From contig JAGWLR010000025.1 in the NCBI GenBank assembly GCA_028864885.1, forward strand, positions 1-39,700: a stretch of DNA of 39,700 nucleotides. The letters are read 5' to 3'. Source of the stretch: Burkholderiales bacterium. GTDB lineage: Bacteria > Pseudomonadota > Gammaproteobacteria > Burkholderiales > Burkholderiaceae_C. The notes beneath the pieces are model-generated. The model worked only from the letters and a program-made list of their open reading frames with translations. It made no database searches and was not told where the DNA came from. The position numbers and the translations under genes were made by a program. Below, in pieces: positions 11,449 through 19,969 of this stretch (position 1 is its first letter; each line of letters opens with the position of its first letter).

Positions 11449-11582
11449 AAGCGAAACTGGATGATGCTTATAAGCGACATGGTATATCTGATCTCCGCAA
11501 TGGCATTACGCTTTTTTGACCGCAGGATCAACGCGCAGTACAAAGATCCTGTTTGTGATTGCTATTTTTTCGGAGTCCGCTG
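11449..11582. promoter_or_regulatory. Divergent lysR-xdhA intergenic region with possible LysR operator
   Basis: These 134 bases separate the lysR and xdhA starts. They contain a perfect 10-bp palindrome GCTTATAAGC at 11466-11475. The octamer ATAAGCGA also occurs twice, 23 bases apart (11447-11454 and 11470-11477), the first copy running over the lysR start codon. Such repeats near the lysR start suit an autoregulatory LysR site. I could not define convincing -35/-10 boxes. Confidence 0.4.
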
Positions 11583-13115
11583 ATGAGCGAGTCCCCCCTG
11601 CCGATCCCTCCCCGCCCGGTGCGCTTTCATTACCAGGGGCGGGAGCAACAGGTATCGGGTCAGCCCCCCACGACCACGGTTTTGCAGTGGCTGCGTGACC
11701 ACGCCCATTGCACCGGGACCAAAGAGGGCTGCGCCGAGGGCGATTGCGGGGCGTGTACGGTGGTAGTGGGCGAAATCAATGCCCAAGGTCAATGGACCCA
11801 GAAGACTGTCAACAGCTGCATTCAGTTTCTGCCCACGCTCGATGGCAAAGCGCTCCTGACGGTGGAGGACGTGGCCCAGGGCCATCAACTGCACCCATGC
11901 CAGCAAGCCATGGTGGATTGCCATGGATCGCAGTGCGGCTTTTGTACCCCTGGCTTCGTGATGTCGTTGTGGCATGTTTACCAGACCCATGAGCAGCCTC
12001 TGCCCCGGCCCGCCCTGGCGGATGCGCTGGCAGGCAACTTGTGCCGCTGTACGGGCTACCGCCCCATCCTGGATGCGGGGGAAAAGATGTTCGAGGCCCC
12101 TCGCGTCTTGCCCGACCACCAGGATACCATCGCGGCCCTGAAATCCTGGTCACAGCAGGCAAATCAACCCTTCATGTATGTCGGTCCCAGCCAGGTTCAT
12201 GGCGGCCAAGCCCAACGCTTTGTCAGCCCGACCACCCTGGATGAGCTGGCTTACTGGCGTGAGCAATGGCCGCACGCACGCTTGTTGGCCGGCGGCACCG
12301 ACGTGGGTCTTTGGGTCACCAAGCAGTTCAAGGACTTGGGCGACATCATTTACCTGGGGCAGGTTCGAGCGTTGACTGACATCCACCGCTCAGCCACGCA
12401 ATGGGAAATCGGCGCGGGCGTGTCGCTTGAAACGGCATGGCAAGCCCTGGTCGAACTCGAACCTCATTTGAAAGAAATCTGGCTGCGCTTTGCATCGCCC
12501 CCCGTTCGCCACGCAGGCACTTTGGGGGGCAATGTGGCCAACGGATCGCCGATTGGCGACGGGGCCCCGGTGTTGCTGGCACTCAATGCCAGCCTGGTTT
12601 TGCGAAAAGGCGCCAAAACGCGGGAAGTACCCTTGACCGCGTTTTATCTCGATTACATGAAAAACCTGCTGGAGCCTGGCGAATGGTTGCAGAGCATTCG
12701 GGTGCCTGTTCCTGATCCCACCCAGCCGGAGGTGCGCCGCGCCTACAAGATCTCCAAGCGCCGCGACAGCGACATTTCGGCAGTTTGCGGTGCCTTCACC
12801 CTGCGCTTCGACGGCGACACCATCAGCGAAGCACGCCTGGCCTGGGGCGGATTGGCAGCCACCGCCAAGCGCTCTGCGCAGGCCGAGGCGGCCTTGCTGG
12901 GACGAGCTTGGTCCGAGGGCACCTTGAGACTGGCACAGGCTGCGTTGCAGCAAGACTTCACCCCCCTGACAGACCTGCGCGCCAGCGACCGCTATCGTCT
13001 GAGGGTGGCCACCAACCTGCTGGAACGATTCTGGCTGGAAACGCGCCTGCCCAACCCCTTGCAGGCCGAGCAGGTACAGGTTTGGCCACCTGTGGTGACA
13101 GGAGCCCAGCCATGA
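11583..13115 (+). CDS. xdhA: Xanthine dehydrogenase small subunit (2Fe-2S and FAD)
   Basis: The 510-residue electron-transfer subunit of xanthine dehydrogenase, which oxidises hypoxanthine and xanthine to urate using NAD. The N-terminal ferredoxin domain has CAEGDCGAC with Cys50/55/58 plus Cys79. The second [2Fe-2S] domain has QCGFCTPGFVMS (Cys118/121) and LCRCTGYRPI (Cys154/156). An FAD domain follows (ARLLAGGTDVGLWVTKQ; VRHAGTLGGNVANGSPIGDGAPVLLAL). The ATG at 11583 has GGAG about 8 bases upstream; the frame is open to 11559 but without a site. The stop overlaps the xdhB start by four bases. Confidence 0.95.
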   Translation: MSESPLPIPPRPVRFHYQGREQQVSGQPPTTTVLQWLRDHAHCTGTKEGCAEGDCGACTVVVGEINAQGQWTQKTVNSCIQFLPTLDGKALLTVEDVAQGHQLHPCQQAMVDCHGSQCGFCTPGFVMSLWHVYQTHEQPLPRPALADALAGNLCRCTGYRPILDAGEKMFEAPRVLPDHQDTIAALKSWSQQANQPFMYVGPSQVHGGQAQRFVSPTTLDELAYWREQWPHARLLAGGTDVGLWVTKQFKDLGDIIYLGQVRALTDIHRSATQWEIGAGVSLETAWQALVELEPHLKEIWLRFASPPVRHAGTLGGNVANGSPIGDGAPVLLALNASLVLRKGAKTREVPLTAFYLDYMKNLLEPGEWLQSIRVPVPDPTQPEVRRAYKISKRRDSDISAVCGAFTLRFDGDTISEARLAWGGLAATAKRSAQAEAALLGRAWSEGTLRLAQAALQQDFTPLTDLRASDRYRLRVATNLLERFWLETRLPNPLQAEQVQVWPPVVTGAQP

Positions 13116-15409
13116 GCGCCGGCCGCCCCTTGCCACACGAGTCGGCCCATCTGCATGTGCAGGGCCAAGCTCCTTACATCGATGATCTGCCGGAGCTGGC
13201 AGGAACGCTGCACGCGGCCTTGGGCCTTTCGCCGGTAGCACACGGCAAGTTGCTGTCGATCGATGTTGCAGCCTTACGGGCTCAACCGGGTGTATTTGCT
13301 GTGCTGACGGCAGCCGAGATCCCCGGGGTCAATGACTGCGGCGCGATCATCCACGACGAGGCCATCCTGGCCGAAGGTTTGGTTCACTACCTGGGTCAAC
13401 CGATGTTCGTCGTGCTGTCCAACGACCGCGACACCGCTCGCCGCGTGGCCGCGCGTGCCAGGGAGTTTGTCTCCATCGAACCCCTGCCCGCCTTGCTCAC
13501 CCCCGAGCAAGCGCACGATGCCCAACGATACGTGGTGCCACCCATGCATCTGCAGCGTGGCGAGGCCGAATCGGCGCTCAAAACAGCACCACACCGGCTG
13601 GAAGACAGCTTTCACCTAGGTGGGCAGGAACAGTTTTACCTGGAAGGCCAGATCTCTTACGCGATCCCGAAGGAAAACCAAAGCCTCTTCGTCCATTGTT
13701 CCACCCAACATCCCAGTGAAATGCAGCACGCCATCGCCCACGCCTTGGGCTGGCAGGTGCATCAGGTCCAGGTCGAATGCCGACGAATGGGGGGAGGATT
13801 CGGCGGCAAAGAGTCGCAATCTGCCTTGTTTGCCTGCGTGGCATCGGTGGCCGCGCATCGATTCAAACGCCCGGTCAAGCTTCGGCTGGATCGCGATGAT
13901 GATTTCATGATCACGGGCCGGCGCCATTGCTTCGTGCACCGCTACCGCGTGGGTTACGACGAGCAGGGCCGACTGCTGGCCGCCTGTGTGGACATGATCT
14001 CCCGTGCGGGCTTCTCGGCCGATTTGTCTGCACCTGTGATGACGCGTGCCATGTGTCACTTCGACAATGCGTACTGGCTGCCGCATGTGGATCTGCATGG
14101 CTATTGCGCCCGCACAAACACACAAAGCAACACGGCCTTCCGCGGCTTTGGCGGCCCGCAGGGGGCGCTGGCGGTTGAGGTGATTCTGGATTCGGTGGCG
14201 CGCCGCCTGGGGCTCGATCCCCTCGATGTGCGGCTGGCCAATCTTTACGGCCAAACCGAACGTAACGTCACCCCTTATGGCCAAGTGGTGGACGACAACA
14301 TCCTGCCGGATCTGTTGGCAGAGTTGGCCCGTAGCAGTGACTATCGCGCCCGGCGACAGGCAATCGCCGCGTTCAATCAGAGCAGCCCTGTTTTGAAGAA
14401 AGGGCTGGCGCTGACACCAGTCAAGTTCGGGATCTCCTTCAACGTCGTTCACCTCAATCAGGCCGGCGCCTTGGTTCATGTTTACAACGATGGCAGCATC
14501 TTGGTGAACCACGGCGGCACCGAAATGGGCCAAGGGCTCAACACCAAGGTGGCGCAGATGGTGGCACACACTTTGGGCGTGGCCCCCGAACGGGTTCGAG
14601 TCACTGCGACCGACACCAGCAAGGTCGCCAACACGTCCGCCACCGCGGCATCCACCGGATCAGACCTGAACGGCAAGGCGGCGGCCGATGCGGCTCGCCA
14701 GATCAAAGAGCGGCTGCAAGCCCATCTGGCGCACAAGCACCAACTGGCACCCGATTCGATTCTTTTTGAGAACGACCAGGTCCATGTCGGCGCCCAGACG
14801 TTGCCCTTCGAAGCCGCCGTCATGGACGCCTATCTGGCCCGCGTGCAGCTGTGGTCGGATGGCTTTTATGCAACCCCAGGCCTGCATTGGGATCGCGAAA
14901 CGATGCAGGGTCACCCGTTCTATTACTTCGCCTACGGTGCCGCCGTCAGTGAGGTGTTGGTCGACACCCTGACCGGCGAGTGGAAGTTGTTGCGTGCCGA
15001 TGTGCTGCACGATGTGGGGCAATCGATCAACCCGGCGATTGACATGGGGCAGATCGAGGGCGGCTTCATTCAAGGCATGGGTTGGTTGACCAGCGAAGAA
15101 CTGTACTGGCACCCCACATCGGGGCGATTGATGACACACGCCCCCTCGACCTACAAGATCCCGACGGCCAGCGACTGCCCCGCTGATTTCCGTGTTCAGC
15201 TGTTTGACAACCTCAATCGCCAAGACACGGTCTACCGATCCAAAGCGGTGGGAGAACCCCCTTTGCTGTTGCCGTTCTCGGTGTTCCTGGCTCTGCGTGA
15301 TGCCATTTCCTCGGTGGGACAGCACCGCGTCGATCCGCCATTGCGCGCGCCCGCCACACCCGAGGCGATCCTGGATGCGCTGGACGCGGTGAAGTTAGCC
15401 ACGCCATGA
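13112..15409 (+). CDS. xdhB: Xanthine dehydrogenase large, molybdopterin-binding subunit
   Basis: The 765-residue catalytic subunit carrying the molybdenum cofactor. Visible active-site elements are QEQFYLEGQ (173-179, with the substrate-binding Glu), MGGGFGGKESQS (226-237), AFRGFGGPQGALAVE with the conserved Arg, GGTEMGQGLNTKV, and SKAVGEPPLLL near the C-terminus holding the general-base Glu. The true start is ATG 13112 (MSAGRPLPHESAHLHVQGQAPYIDDLPELAGTLH), inside the xdhA stop (ATGA). The frame is open much further upstream, to 12785, only because of the GC-rich overlap with xdhA. Together with XdhA and XdhC it forms one operon. Confidence 0.95.
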   Translation: MSAGRPLPHESAHLHVQGQAPYIDDLPELAGTLHAALGLSPVAHGKLLSIDVAALRAQPGVFAVLTAAEIPGVNDCGAIIHDEAILAEGLVHYLGQPMFVVLSNDRDTARRVAARAREFVSIEPLPALLTPEQAHDAQRYVVPPMHLQRGEAESALKTAPHRLEDSFHLGGQEQFYLEGQISYAIPKENQSLFVHCSTQHPSEMQHAIAHALGWQVHQVQVECRRMGGGFGGKESQSALFACVASVAAHRFKRPVKLRLDRDDDFMITGRRHCFVHRYRVGYDEQGRLLAACVDMISRAGFSADLSAPVMTRAMCHFDNAYWLPHVDLHGYCARTNTQSNTAFRGFGGPQGALAVEVILDSVARRLGLDPLDVRLANLYGQTERNVTPYGQVVDDNILPDLLAELARSSDYRARRQAIAAFNQSSPVLKKGLALTPVKFGISFNVVHLNQAGALVHVYNDGSILVNHGGTEMGQGLNTKVAQMVAHTLGVAPERVRVTATDTSKVANTSATAASTGSDLNGKAAADAARQIKERLQAHLAHKHQLAPDSILFENDQVHVGAQTLPFEAAVMDAYLARVQLWSDGFYATPGLHWDRETMQGHPFYYFAYGAAVSEVLVDTLTGEWKLLRADVLHDVGQSINPAIDMGQIEGGFIQGMGWLTSEELYWHPTSGRLMTHAPSTYKIPTASDCPADFRVQLFDNLNRQDTVYRSKAVGEPPLLLPFSVFLALRDAISSVGQHRVDPPLRAPATPEAILDALDAVKLATP

Positions 15410-16278
15410 AGCCGATTGCCACCGCCCATCAGGTTCGCCAGACTGCCTTGGATTGGCTCTCACAAGGCTTGCCGGCGATCGTGGTCCGCGTGGTGGCGAT
15501 CAAAGGCTCAACACCCCGAGGGGTCGGCACCCGCATGATCGTGGGCCCTGATCAGATCACGGGCACCATTGGCGGCGGCCACCTGGAGTGGCGAGCGGTG
15601 TCTTTGGCCCGGCAAACGTTAGCCGAGTGGCGCCAGGGTGGCAGCGGCCTGGTTCATGCCGCCTGGCAGCAGGTTTTCGCTCTGGGCCCGACGTTGGGGC
15701 AATGCTGCGGTGGCTCGGTCACCTTGTCATTCGAACCACTGAACGCCGAGTTGATGCATGGCTGGCCTTCACCCCAAGGCCGCTTTCACCTTGAACTGCA
15801 TGGTGCAGGTCATGTCGGTCAAGCCCTGATCCATATCCTCGGTGGACTGGATTGCACGGTGCGTTGGATCGATGAACGCGACCCTGCAGACGAAAGCGTG
15901 GGGCTGCCCGACGCTGCCATGCTCGAAGCCCTACCGCCACACATCGAATGGCATCTGAGCGACCAAGCTGAAGCAGAGGTGCCCGATGCCCCAACCGGTT
16001 GCTGTCACCTGGTCATGACTCACCGACACGATCTGGATCTGCGCATCGTTCGCGCCATCCTTCAACGTGGCGACGCCCATTTCGTCGGCCTGATTGGCTC
16101 ACGAACCAAACGGGCTCAGTTCAGGCGTCGCCTGGCTGAACAAGGGATCCCGCCTGAGCGCATCGAGTCCATGGTCTGCCCCATCGGACTGGACGGGGTC
16201 ACGGGCAAGGAGCCGATGGTCATTGCCGTCTCGGTGGCGGCCCAGCTGTTGCAACAGGTGGCACATCGGGCGCCATGA
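15406..16278 (+). CDS. xdhC: Xanthine dehydrogenase accessory protein XdhC
   Basis: A 290-residue chaperone that binds molybdenum cofactor, favours its sulfuration and delivers it to XdhB; it is not part of the final enzyme. The N-terminal XdhC/CoxI domain contains VVAIKGSTPRGVGTRMIV, TGTIGGGHLEW and the cofactor-related GQCCGG (98-103). The C-terminal Rossmann part has LHGAGHVGQAL and ends VTGKEPMVIAVSVAAQLLQQV. The start overlaps the xdhB stop by four bases. The last 59 bases overlap the end of the convergent diguanylate cyclase gene. Confidence 0.95.
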   Translation: MKPIATAHQVRQTALDWLSQGLPAIVVRVVAIKGSTPRGVGTRMIVGPDQITGTIGGGHLEWRAVSLARQTLAEWRQGGSGLVHAAWQQVFALGPTLGQCCGGSVTLSFEPLNAELMHGWPSPQGRFHLELHGAGHVGQALIHILGGLDCTVRWIDERDPADESVGLPDAAMLEALPPHIEWHLSDQAEAEVPDAPTGCCHLVMTHRHDLDLRIVRAILQRGDAHFVGLIGSRTKRAQFRRRLAEQGIPPERIESMVCPIGLDGVTGKEPMVIAVSVAAQLLQQVAHRAP

Positions 16279-17407
16279 CCAGCCGGTTCCGCCCCTCAGC
16301 TTTGGCCTGATACAGGGCGCGGTCGGCCCGTTCGATCGCATCCTTGACCTCGCTGTACTCGCCATAGGCCGCCAACCCCGCCGAGAAGGTGACGCGCAAC
16401 TCGGGCACCGCTTGGCTAACAGGGGCCTCAGCCAATTTGGACCGCAAGCGATGGAGCCCGGCCAATGGATCGTGTGGCGGCACCGACAGCATGATCACCA
16501 GGAATTCTTCGCCTCCCCAGCGGCCAATCACATCGGTTTCGCGCAGCACGCCGGCTGCCATTTGCGCAAAGCTGCGCAGCACTTCGTCGCCCACGCCATG
16601 ACCCCAGGTGTCGTTGATGCGTTTGAAGTGATCCAGATCCAGCACCGCCACCCAGAACTTGACCACGCCCCGATCGCATCGGGCCGCGTGCTCGCCCAAC
16701 ACCTGAAGGATCTGTCGGCGATTGAACAGCCCGGTCAGTTCGTCTCGTGTGGCCAGTTCCTGAATGCGTTCAAGCGCCAACTCCAGATCCTTCTTTTGAT
16801 CCTTGAGCTTGCTGCGCATGGAGTTCAACTGAGTCGATAACTGAGAGATCATCGGCATCACGGTGGCGACAAATACAAAGTGCATCCACTCCACGCGAGC
16901 CGGGTAATGCTGCGGGTCTATGTTTGCCATCAGCACCATGGTCAGCCCCATTGCCAACACGGCATACAAGGTCGACAACTTGGCTCGCTGGGCATTCATG
17001 TTGAAGATACCGAACACCAACACCAAACCCAACAGAATCAAAAGTCCACCATGACCTTCGTAGGTGATGACATACGCACCACAAATCCAGGTCAGCGCCG
17101 CAACAATCTGGGGCAAAGTCAAAGAAGGATCAGAAAATCTTTGATTCCATCCACTTCGCAATGCAACGTAAAACCCTGTGCACGAAATGGCTATCAGCCC
17201 CGACAAAATGGCCCCACCTTGCGGTTTCATGAGCCCGACGATTGACCCGTAAACAATCAGCCCAACACTGATCACAAACATCGATGCCGACATCAAAGAC
17301 CGAGTGATGCGCAAGCGCTGCTTTGGATCTTTGGTCAGGACCAGATCCAATAAACGTTCCCAACCTGATGCAGGACGAACTGCGGATGGCAGCGCAGAAG
17401 AACTCAA
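16220..17407 (-). CDS. Membrane-anchored diguanylate cyclase (GGDEF)
   Basis: Predicted to make cyclic di-GMP from two GTP at the inner membrane. After WERLLDLVLTKDPKQRLRITRSL come about six hydrophobic segments, then a helical linker (QLNSMRSKLKDQKKDLELALERIQEL). The complete GGDEF domain follows: ATRDELTGLFNRR, DLDHFKRINDTWGHGVGDEVL and GRWGGEEFLVI. The I-site RETD stands exactly five residues before GGEEF, so product inhibition is likely. The start is uncertain: the frame is open to 17581 but that part overlaps puuD and lacks a ribosome site; TTG 17407 (preceded by GGGG at 5 bases) gives 395 residues and the N-terminus seen in related proteins, while GTG 17491 is an alternative. It follows puuD on the same strand. 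Confidence 0.85.
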   Translation of the reverse strand: MSSSALPSAVRPASGWERLLDLVLTKDPKQRLRITRSLMSASMFVISVGLIVYGSIVGLMKPQGGAILSGLIAISCTGFYVALRSGWNQRFSDPSLTLPQIVAALTWICGAYVITYEGHGGLLILLGLVLVFGIFNMNAQRAKLSTLYAVLAMGLTMVLMANIDPQHYPARVEWMHFVFVATVMPMISQLSTQLNSMRSKLKDQKKDLELALERIQELATRDELTGLFNRRQILQVLGEHAARCDRGVVKFWVAVLDLDHFKRINDTWGHGVGDEVLRSFAQMAAGVLRETDVIGRWGGEEFLVIMLSVPPHDPLAGLHRLRSKLAEAPVSQAVPELRVTFSAGLAAYGEYSEVKDAIERADRALYQAKAEGRNRLVMAPDVPPVATAGPPPRRQ

Positions 17408-17537
17408 TTCGACCCCAAGTGCGAAAATGTGAAAACCCAAGGCAATGTAATCATTAAACCCTTGCTGCTCAGGATTGATGCACGGATTCACCCTTATCGG
17501 GGCGAAAAAATTGAAATCCTCGGTAAGTCCGATCGAC

Positions 17538-18773
17538 CTAAGGGGCTTTTGCGCTTGACACGCGGGCATACCACTGGCCAATCACGGCCCGCTCTCGCTC
17601 GGTGATCTGCGTGGCATTGTTCATTGGCATGGCCTTCAGCACCACCGCCTGCTGATAGATGCGCTGGGCGTGCTGCTGAATCAACTCAGGGGTAGCGAAC
17701 GAGACGCCTTTGTTGGCCAACTGAGCGTTGTGACACATCAAGCAACGTTGCCCCACGATGCCTTGGACCTGCATCCACAGCGCTTGCGTCGACACCGCAG
17801 GCTTGGCGGGTGATGGCGTGGGGGCAGCGGGCGCTAACCAAATGGCCACGCCCAACAAAATCAGCGCGCCGGATGCTGCCCAGCCCCATGGCGCGCGCAA
17901 TCCAGCCTGTTCGGTTTTGTGTCTGGCCACGAAGAAATGGCGGATCAGAGCTCCGGCCAACATGATCAGCACCAAAACGAGCCAGTTGTGCGAAGCCCCG
18001 GTGGCAAAGGGGTAATGGTTGCTCAGCATGGCGAACAACACGGGCAAGGTGAAATACGTGTTGTGAACGCTGCGCTGCTTGCCGCGCTGGCCGTGAACCG
18101 GGTCGACCGGTGCCCCGGCCTGCATGGCCGCCACCACCTTGCGCTGCCCCGGAATGATCCAGAAAAACACATTGGCACTCATGGTGGTCGCCATCATGGC
18201 GCCGATCAACAAGAAAGCGGCACGGCCTGCAAACCACTGGCATGCCAACCAGGCTGCCAACACCACCACCGCAAACACCAACACACCCAGAAGGGCATCC
18301 TGCCCCGGGCGGCGCCCCACTGTGCGGCACAGCAGGTCATAAATCAGCCAGAACCCGCCCAGAAACCCGAGCGCGGCTCCCACGGCAGCCAATGGAGACC
18401 AATCCATCAACTGGCGGTCAATCAGAAAGGTGCTGGCATTGAACAGGTACAGCACAGTGAACAGGCCAAAGCCCGTGAGCCAGGTAGAATAGCTCTCCCA
18501 GTAAAACCAATGCAGGTGAGCCGGCAGTTGGCGAGGCGCCCCAAGGTACTTCTGCGGGTTGTAGAAGCCCCCTCCGTGCACGGCCCACAACTCCCCCCCC
18601 ACCCCTTTGTCCTTCAGAGCCGGATCAGTGGGCGGGGTGAGGCTGTTGTCCAGCCAAACAAAATAGAACGACGAACCAATCCACGCAATCGCCACGATCA
18701 CGTGGGCCCAGCGCAGCAGCAGATTCGCCCAATCCAGGACATAGCCCAACCAGGGCCCGACATCAGCCCACAT
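17538..18773 (-). CDS. puuD: Membrane urate hydroxylase with C-terminal cytochrome c domain
   Basis: A 411-residue inner-membrane enzyme of the PuuD type, which oxidises urate to 5-hydroxyisourate and probably passes electrons to the respiratory chain rather than to oxygen directly. Residues 1-about 300 form the Urate_ox_N domain: LLRWAHVIVAIAWIGSSFYFVWLDNSL, LHWFYWESYSTWLTGFGLF, HNTYFTLPVLFAMLSNHYP, with about eight helices and several His. A short linker leads to a c-type heme domain with CLMCH (344-348) and a Met ligand candidate in KAMPMNN. The start codon shares one base with the uraH stop (TGATG). No soluble uricase is present in the window, so this is the urate-oxidising step. Confidence 0.93.
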   Translation of the reverse strand: MWADVGPWLGYVLDWANLLLRWAHVIVAIAWIGSSFYFVWLDNSLTPPTDPALKDKGVGGELWAVHGGGFYNPQKYLGAPRQLPAHLHWFYWESYSTWLTGFGLFTVLYLFNASTFLIDRQLMDWSPLAAVGAALGFLGGFWLIYDLLCRTVGRRPGQDALLGVLVFAVVVLAAWLACQWFAGRAAFLLIGAMMATTMSANVFFWIIPGQRKVVAAMQAGAPVDPVHGQRGKQRSVHNTYFTLPVLFAMLSNHYPFATGASHNWLVLVLIMLAGALIRHFFVARHKTEQAGLRAPWGWAASGALILLGVAIWLAPAAPTPSPAKPAVSTQALWMQVQGIVGQRCLMCHNAQLANKGVSFATPELIQQHAQRIYQQAVVLKAMPMNNATQITERERAVIGQWYARVSSAKAP

Positions 18774-19132
18774 CAGCTACCCCGGTAAGTCGAGTACACC
18801 CAGGGGCTGATCAATAAGGGTACGTGGTATGGCATCCAGGGTTGCGCAATGCCGAAGTCGATGGGAACCAAGCCCAGAAAGGCCGGTTCGGGCAGATCCA
18901 CTCCCTTTGAGCGGAAATAGCCTTCTGCGTCGAATTCCAGCCGATAGCGACAGGCCTTCAGCGCATCCCCTTCGAGCAAAGGGGCATCCGTGCGACCGTC
19001 TGAGTTGGTCTGGACCTGCTTGATCATCTGCCACTGGCCATTCCACTCATAGAGGGTGATCGTCATGCCCGCGGCAGGGCAGCCATGCATGGTGTCAAGA
19101 ACGTGGGTACTGAGCTTTCCGGTCTGGCTCAT
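18773..19132 (-). CDS. uraH: 5-hydroxyisourate hydrolase
   Basis: A 119-residue transthyretin-like enzyme that converts the unstable 5-hydroxyisourate from PuuD to OHCU. The family N-terminal signature LSTHVLDTMHGCPAAGM and the invariant C-terminal YRGS are both present, with HVPLLISPWVYSTYRGS at the end. ATG 19132 gives the normal family length; the frame is open to 19183 but that region is the regulatory gap in front of gntR. It is the first gene of a uraH-puuD unit, possibly continuing into the diguanylate cyclase. Confidence 0.94.
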   Translation of the reverse strand: MSQTGKLSTHVLDTMHGCPAAGMTITLYEWNGQWQMIKQVQTNSDGRTDAPLLEGDALKACRYRLEFDAEGYFRSKGVDLPEPAFLGLVPIDFGIAQPWMPYHVPLLISPWVYSTYRGS

Positions 19133-19168
19133 ATCGGATCTCGCAGGCAAGGGGCTGAAGAATGGCGC

Positions 19169-19207
19169 TTGCGGCCTGTTCACAAAAGTGTATACACTTT
19201 AACCACG
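19169..19207 (+). promoter_or_regulatory. gntR promoter with a perfect 16-bp palindromic operator
   Basis: The palindrome AAAGTGTATACACTTT (19185-19200) is perfect in all 16 positions and has the GTATAC centre common in sites of FadR/FCD-type GntR regulators. It ends eight bases before the gntR ATG. A -35-like TTGCGG (19169-19174), a 16-base spacer and TATACA (19191-19196) suggest that the -10 box lies inside the operator, so the bound regulator would repress its own operon. The uraH start is about 52 bases away on the other strand. Confidence 0.65.
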
Positions 19208-19966
19208 ATGAGCGCCCTTCGCAAGACCCCACGCAAGACACCGCGTCTAAGCAAGGTGGATGCGGCAGCCTTGCCCACCACCCTTCCACGCAGCGGACAG
19301 CGCACAAGCGAAGCAGCCAATGCCGATGACACCTCGGTCACGGATCTCATCGTCCAATCCATCACCCAGTCCATCGTCGAACATCGGCTACTGCCAGGCA
19401 CCAAGCTGGTCGAGCAGACCATTGGGGATCGGTTTGGCGTGTCGCGCACCATCGTGCGTCAAGCCTTTTTCAGACTCCAGCAACTCAAGCTGGTCACCCT
19501 TGAGCCGTCTCGTGGCGCGTTCGTGGCGCAACCCTCCATTGATGAAGCCCGTGAGGTGTTCAGCGTTCGCCGCATGATTGAAGGCCAGATGTTGCGCGAG
19601 TTGGTGACCCGCCTCACAGCACCAGACCTGAAGCGACTCAAAGCCCACATCAGGGCCGAGCGCCAGGCTGTCATTCGACTGGAGGTGGCCAAGCGCACCA
19701 AATTGCTGTTTGACTTTCACGTGTTGCTGGCCAAAATCCTGGGAAACCAGGTGCTGGCCGATCTGATGACAGAGTTGGTCTCCCGTTGTTCCCTGATCAG
19801 CCTGATGTACCAATCCTCAGGCCATGCCCACGAATCGCACACCGAGCACGCAGACATCGTTGCGGCCATCGAAGCAGGCGATGCTGACCTGGCCTGCCAC
19901 CTGATGGACACCCATCTTCAGTCCGTCGCCCTTCAACTGACCGAGCACCGCCGTGTGCCCGCCTGA
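19208..19966 (+). CDS. GntR-family (FadR/FCD subfamily) regulator of urate/allantoin genes
   Basis: A 252-residue transcription factor. After about 40 residues of basic, Thr/Pro-rich leader comes the winged helix (about 44-108): IVQSITQSIVEHRLLPGTKLVEQ, GVSRTIVRQAFFRLQQLKLV, then the wing EPSRGAFVAQPS. The C-terminal FCD ligand domain (about 115-240) holds FDFHVLLAKILGN, with the metal-binding-type Asp and His residues, and HTEHADIVAAIEAGDADLA. The true ATG is 19208; the frame is open upstream through the operator. It is first in the gntR-puuE-uraD/allC-M20 operon, three bases before puuE. Autoregulation and control of divergent uraH-puuD are likely; an allantoin- or urate-related effector is inferred. 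Confidence 0.9.
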   Translation: MSALRKTPRKTPRLSKVDAAALPTTLPRSGQRTSEAANADDTSVTDLIVQSITQSIVEHRLLPGTKLVEQTIGDRFGVSRTIVRQAFFRLQQLKLVTLEPSRGAFVAQPSIDEAREVFSVRRMIEGQMLRELVTRLTAPDLKRLKAHIRAERQAVIRLEVAKRTKLLFDFHVLLAKILGNQVLADLMTELVSRCSLISLMYQSSGHAHESHTEHADIVAAIEAGDADLACHLMDTHLQSVALQLTEHRRVPA

Positions 19967-19969
19967 GCC

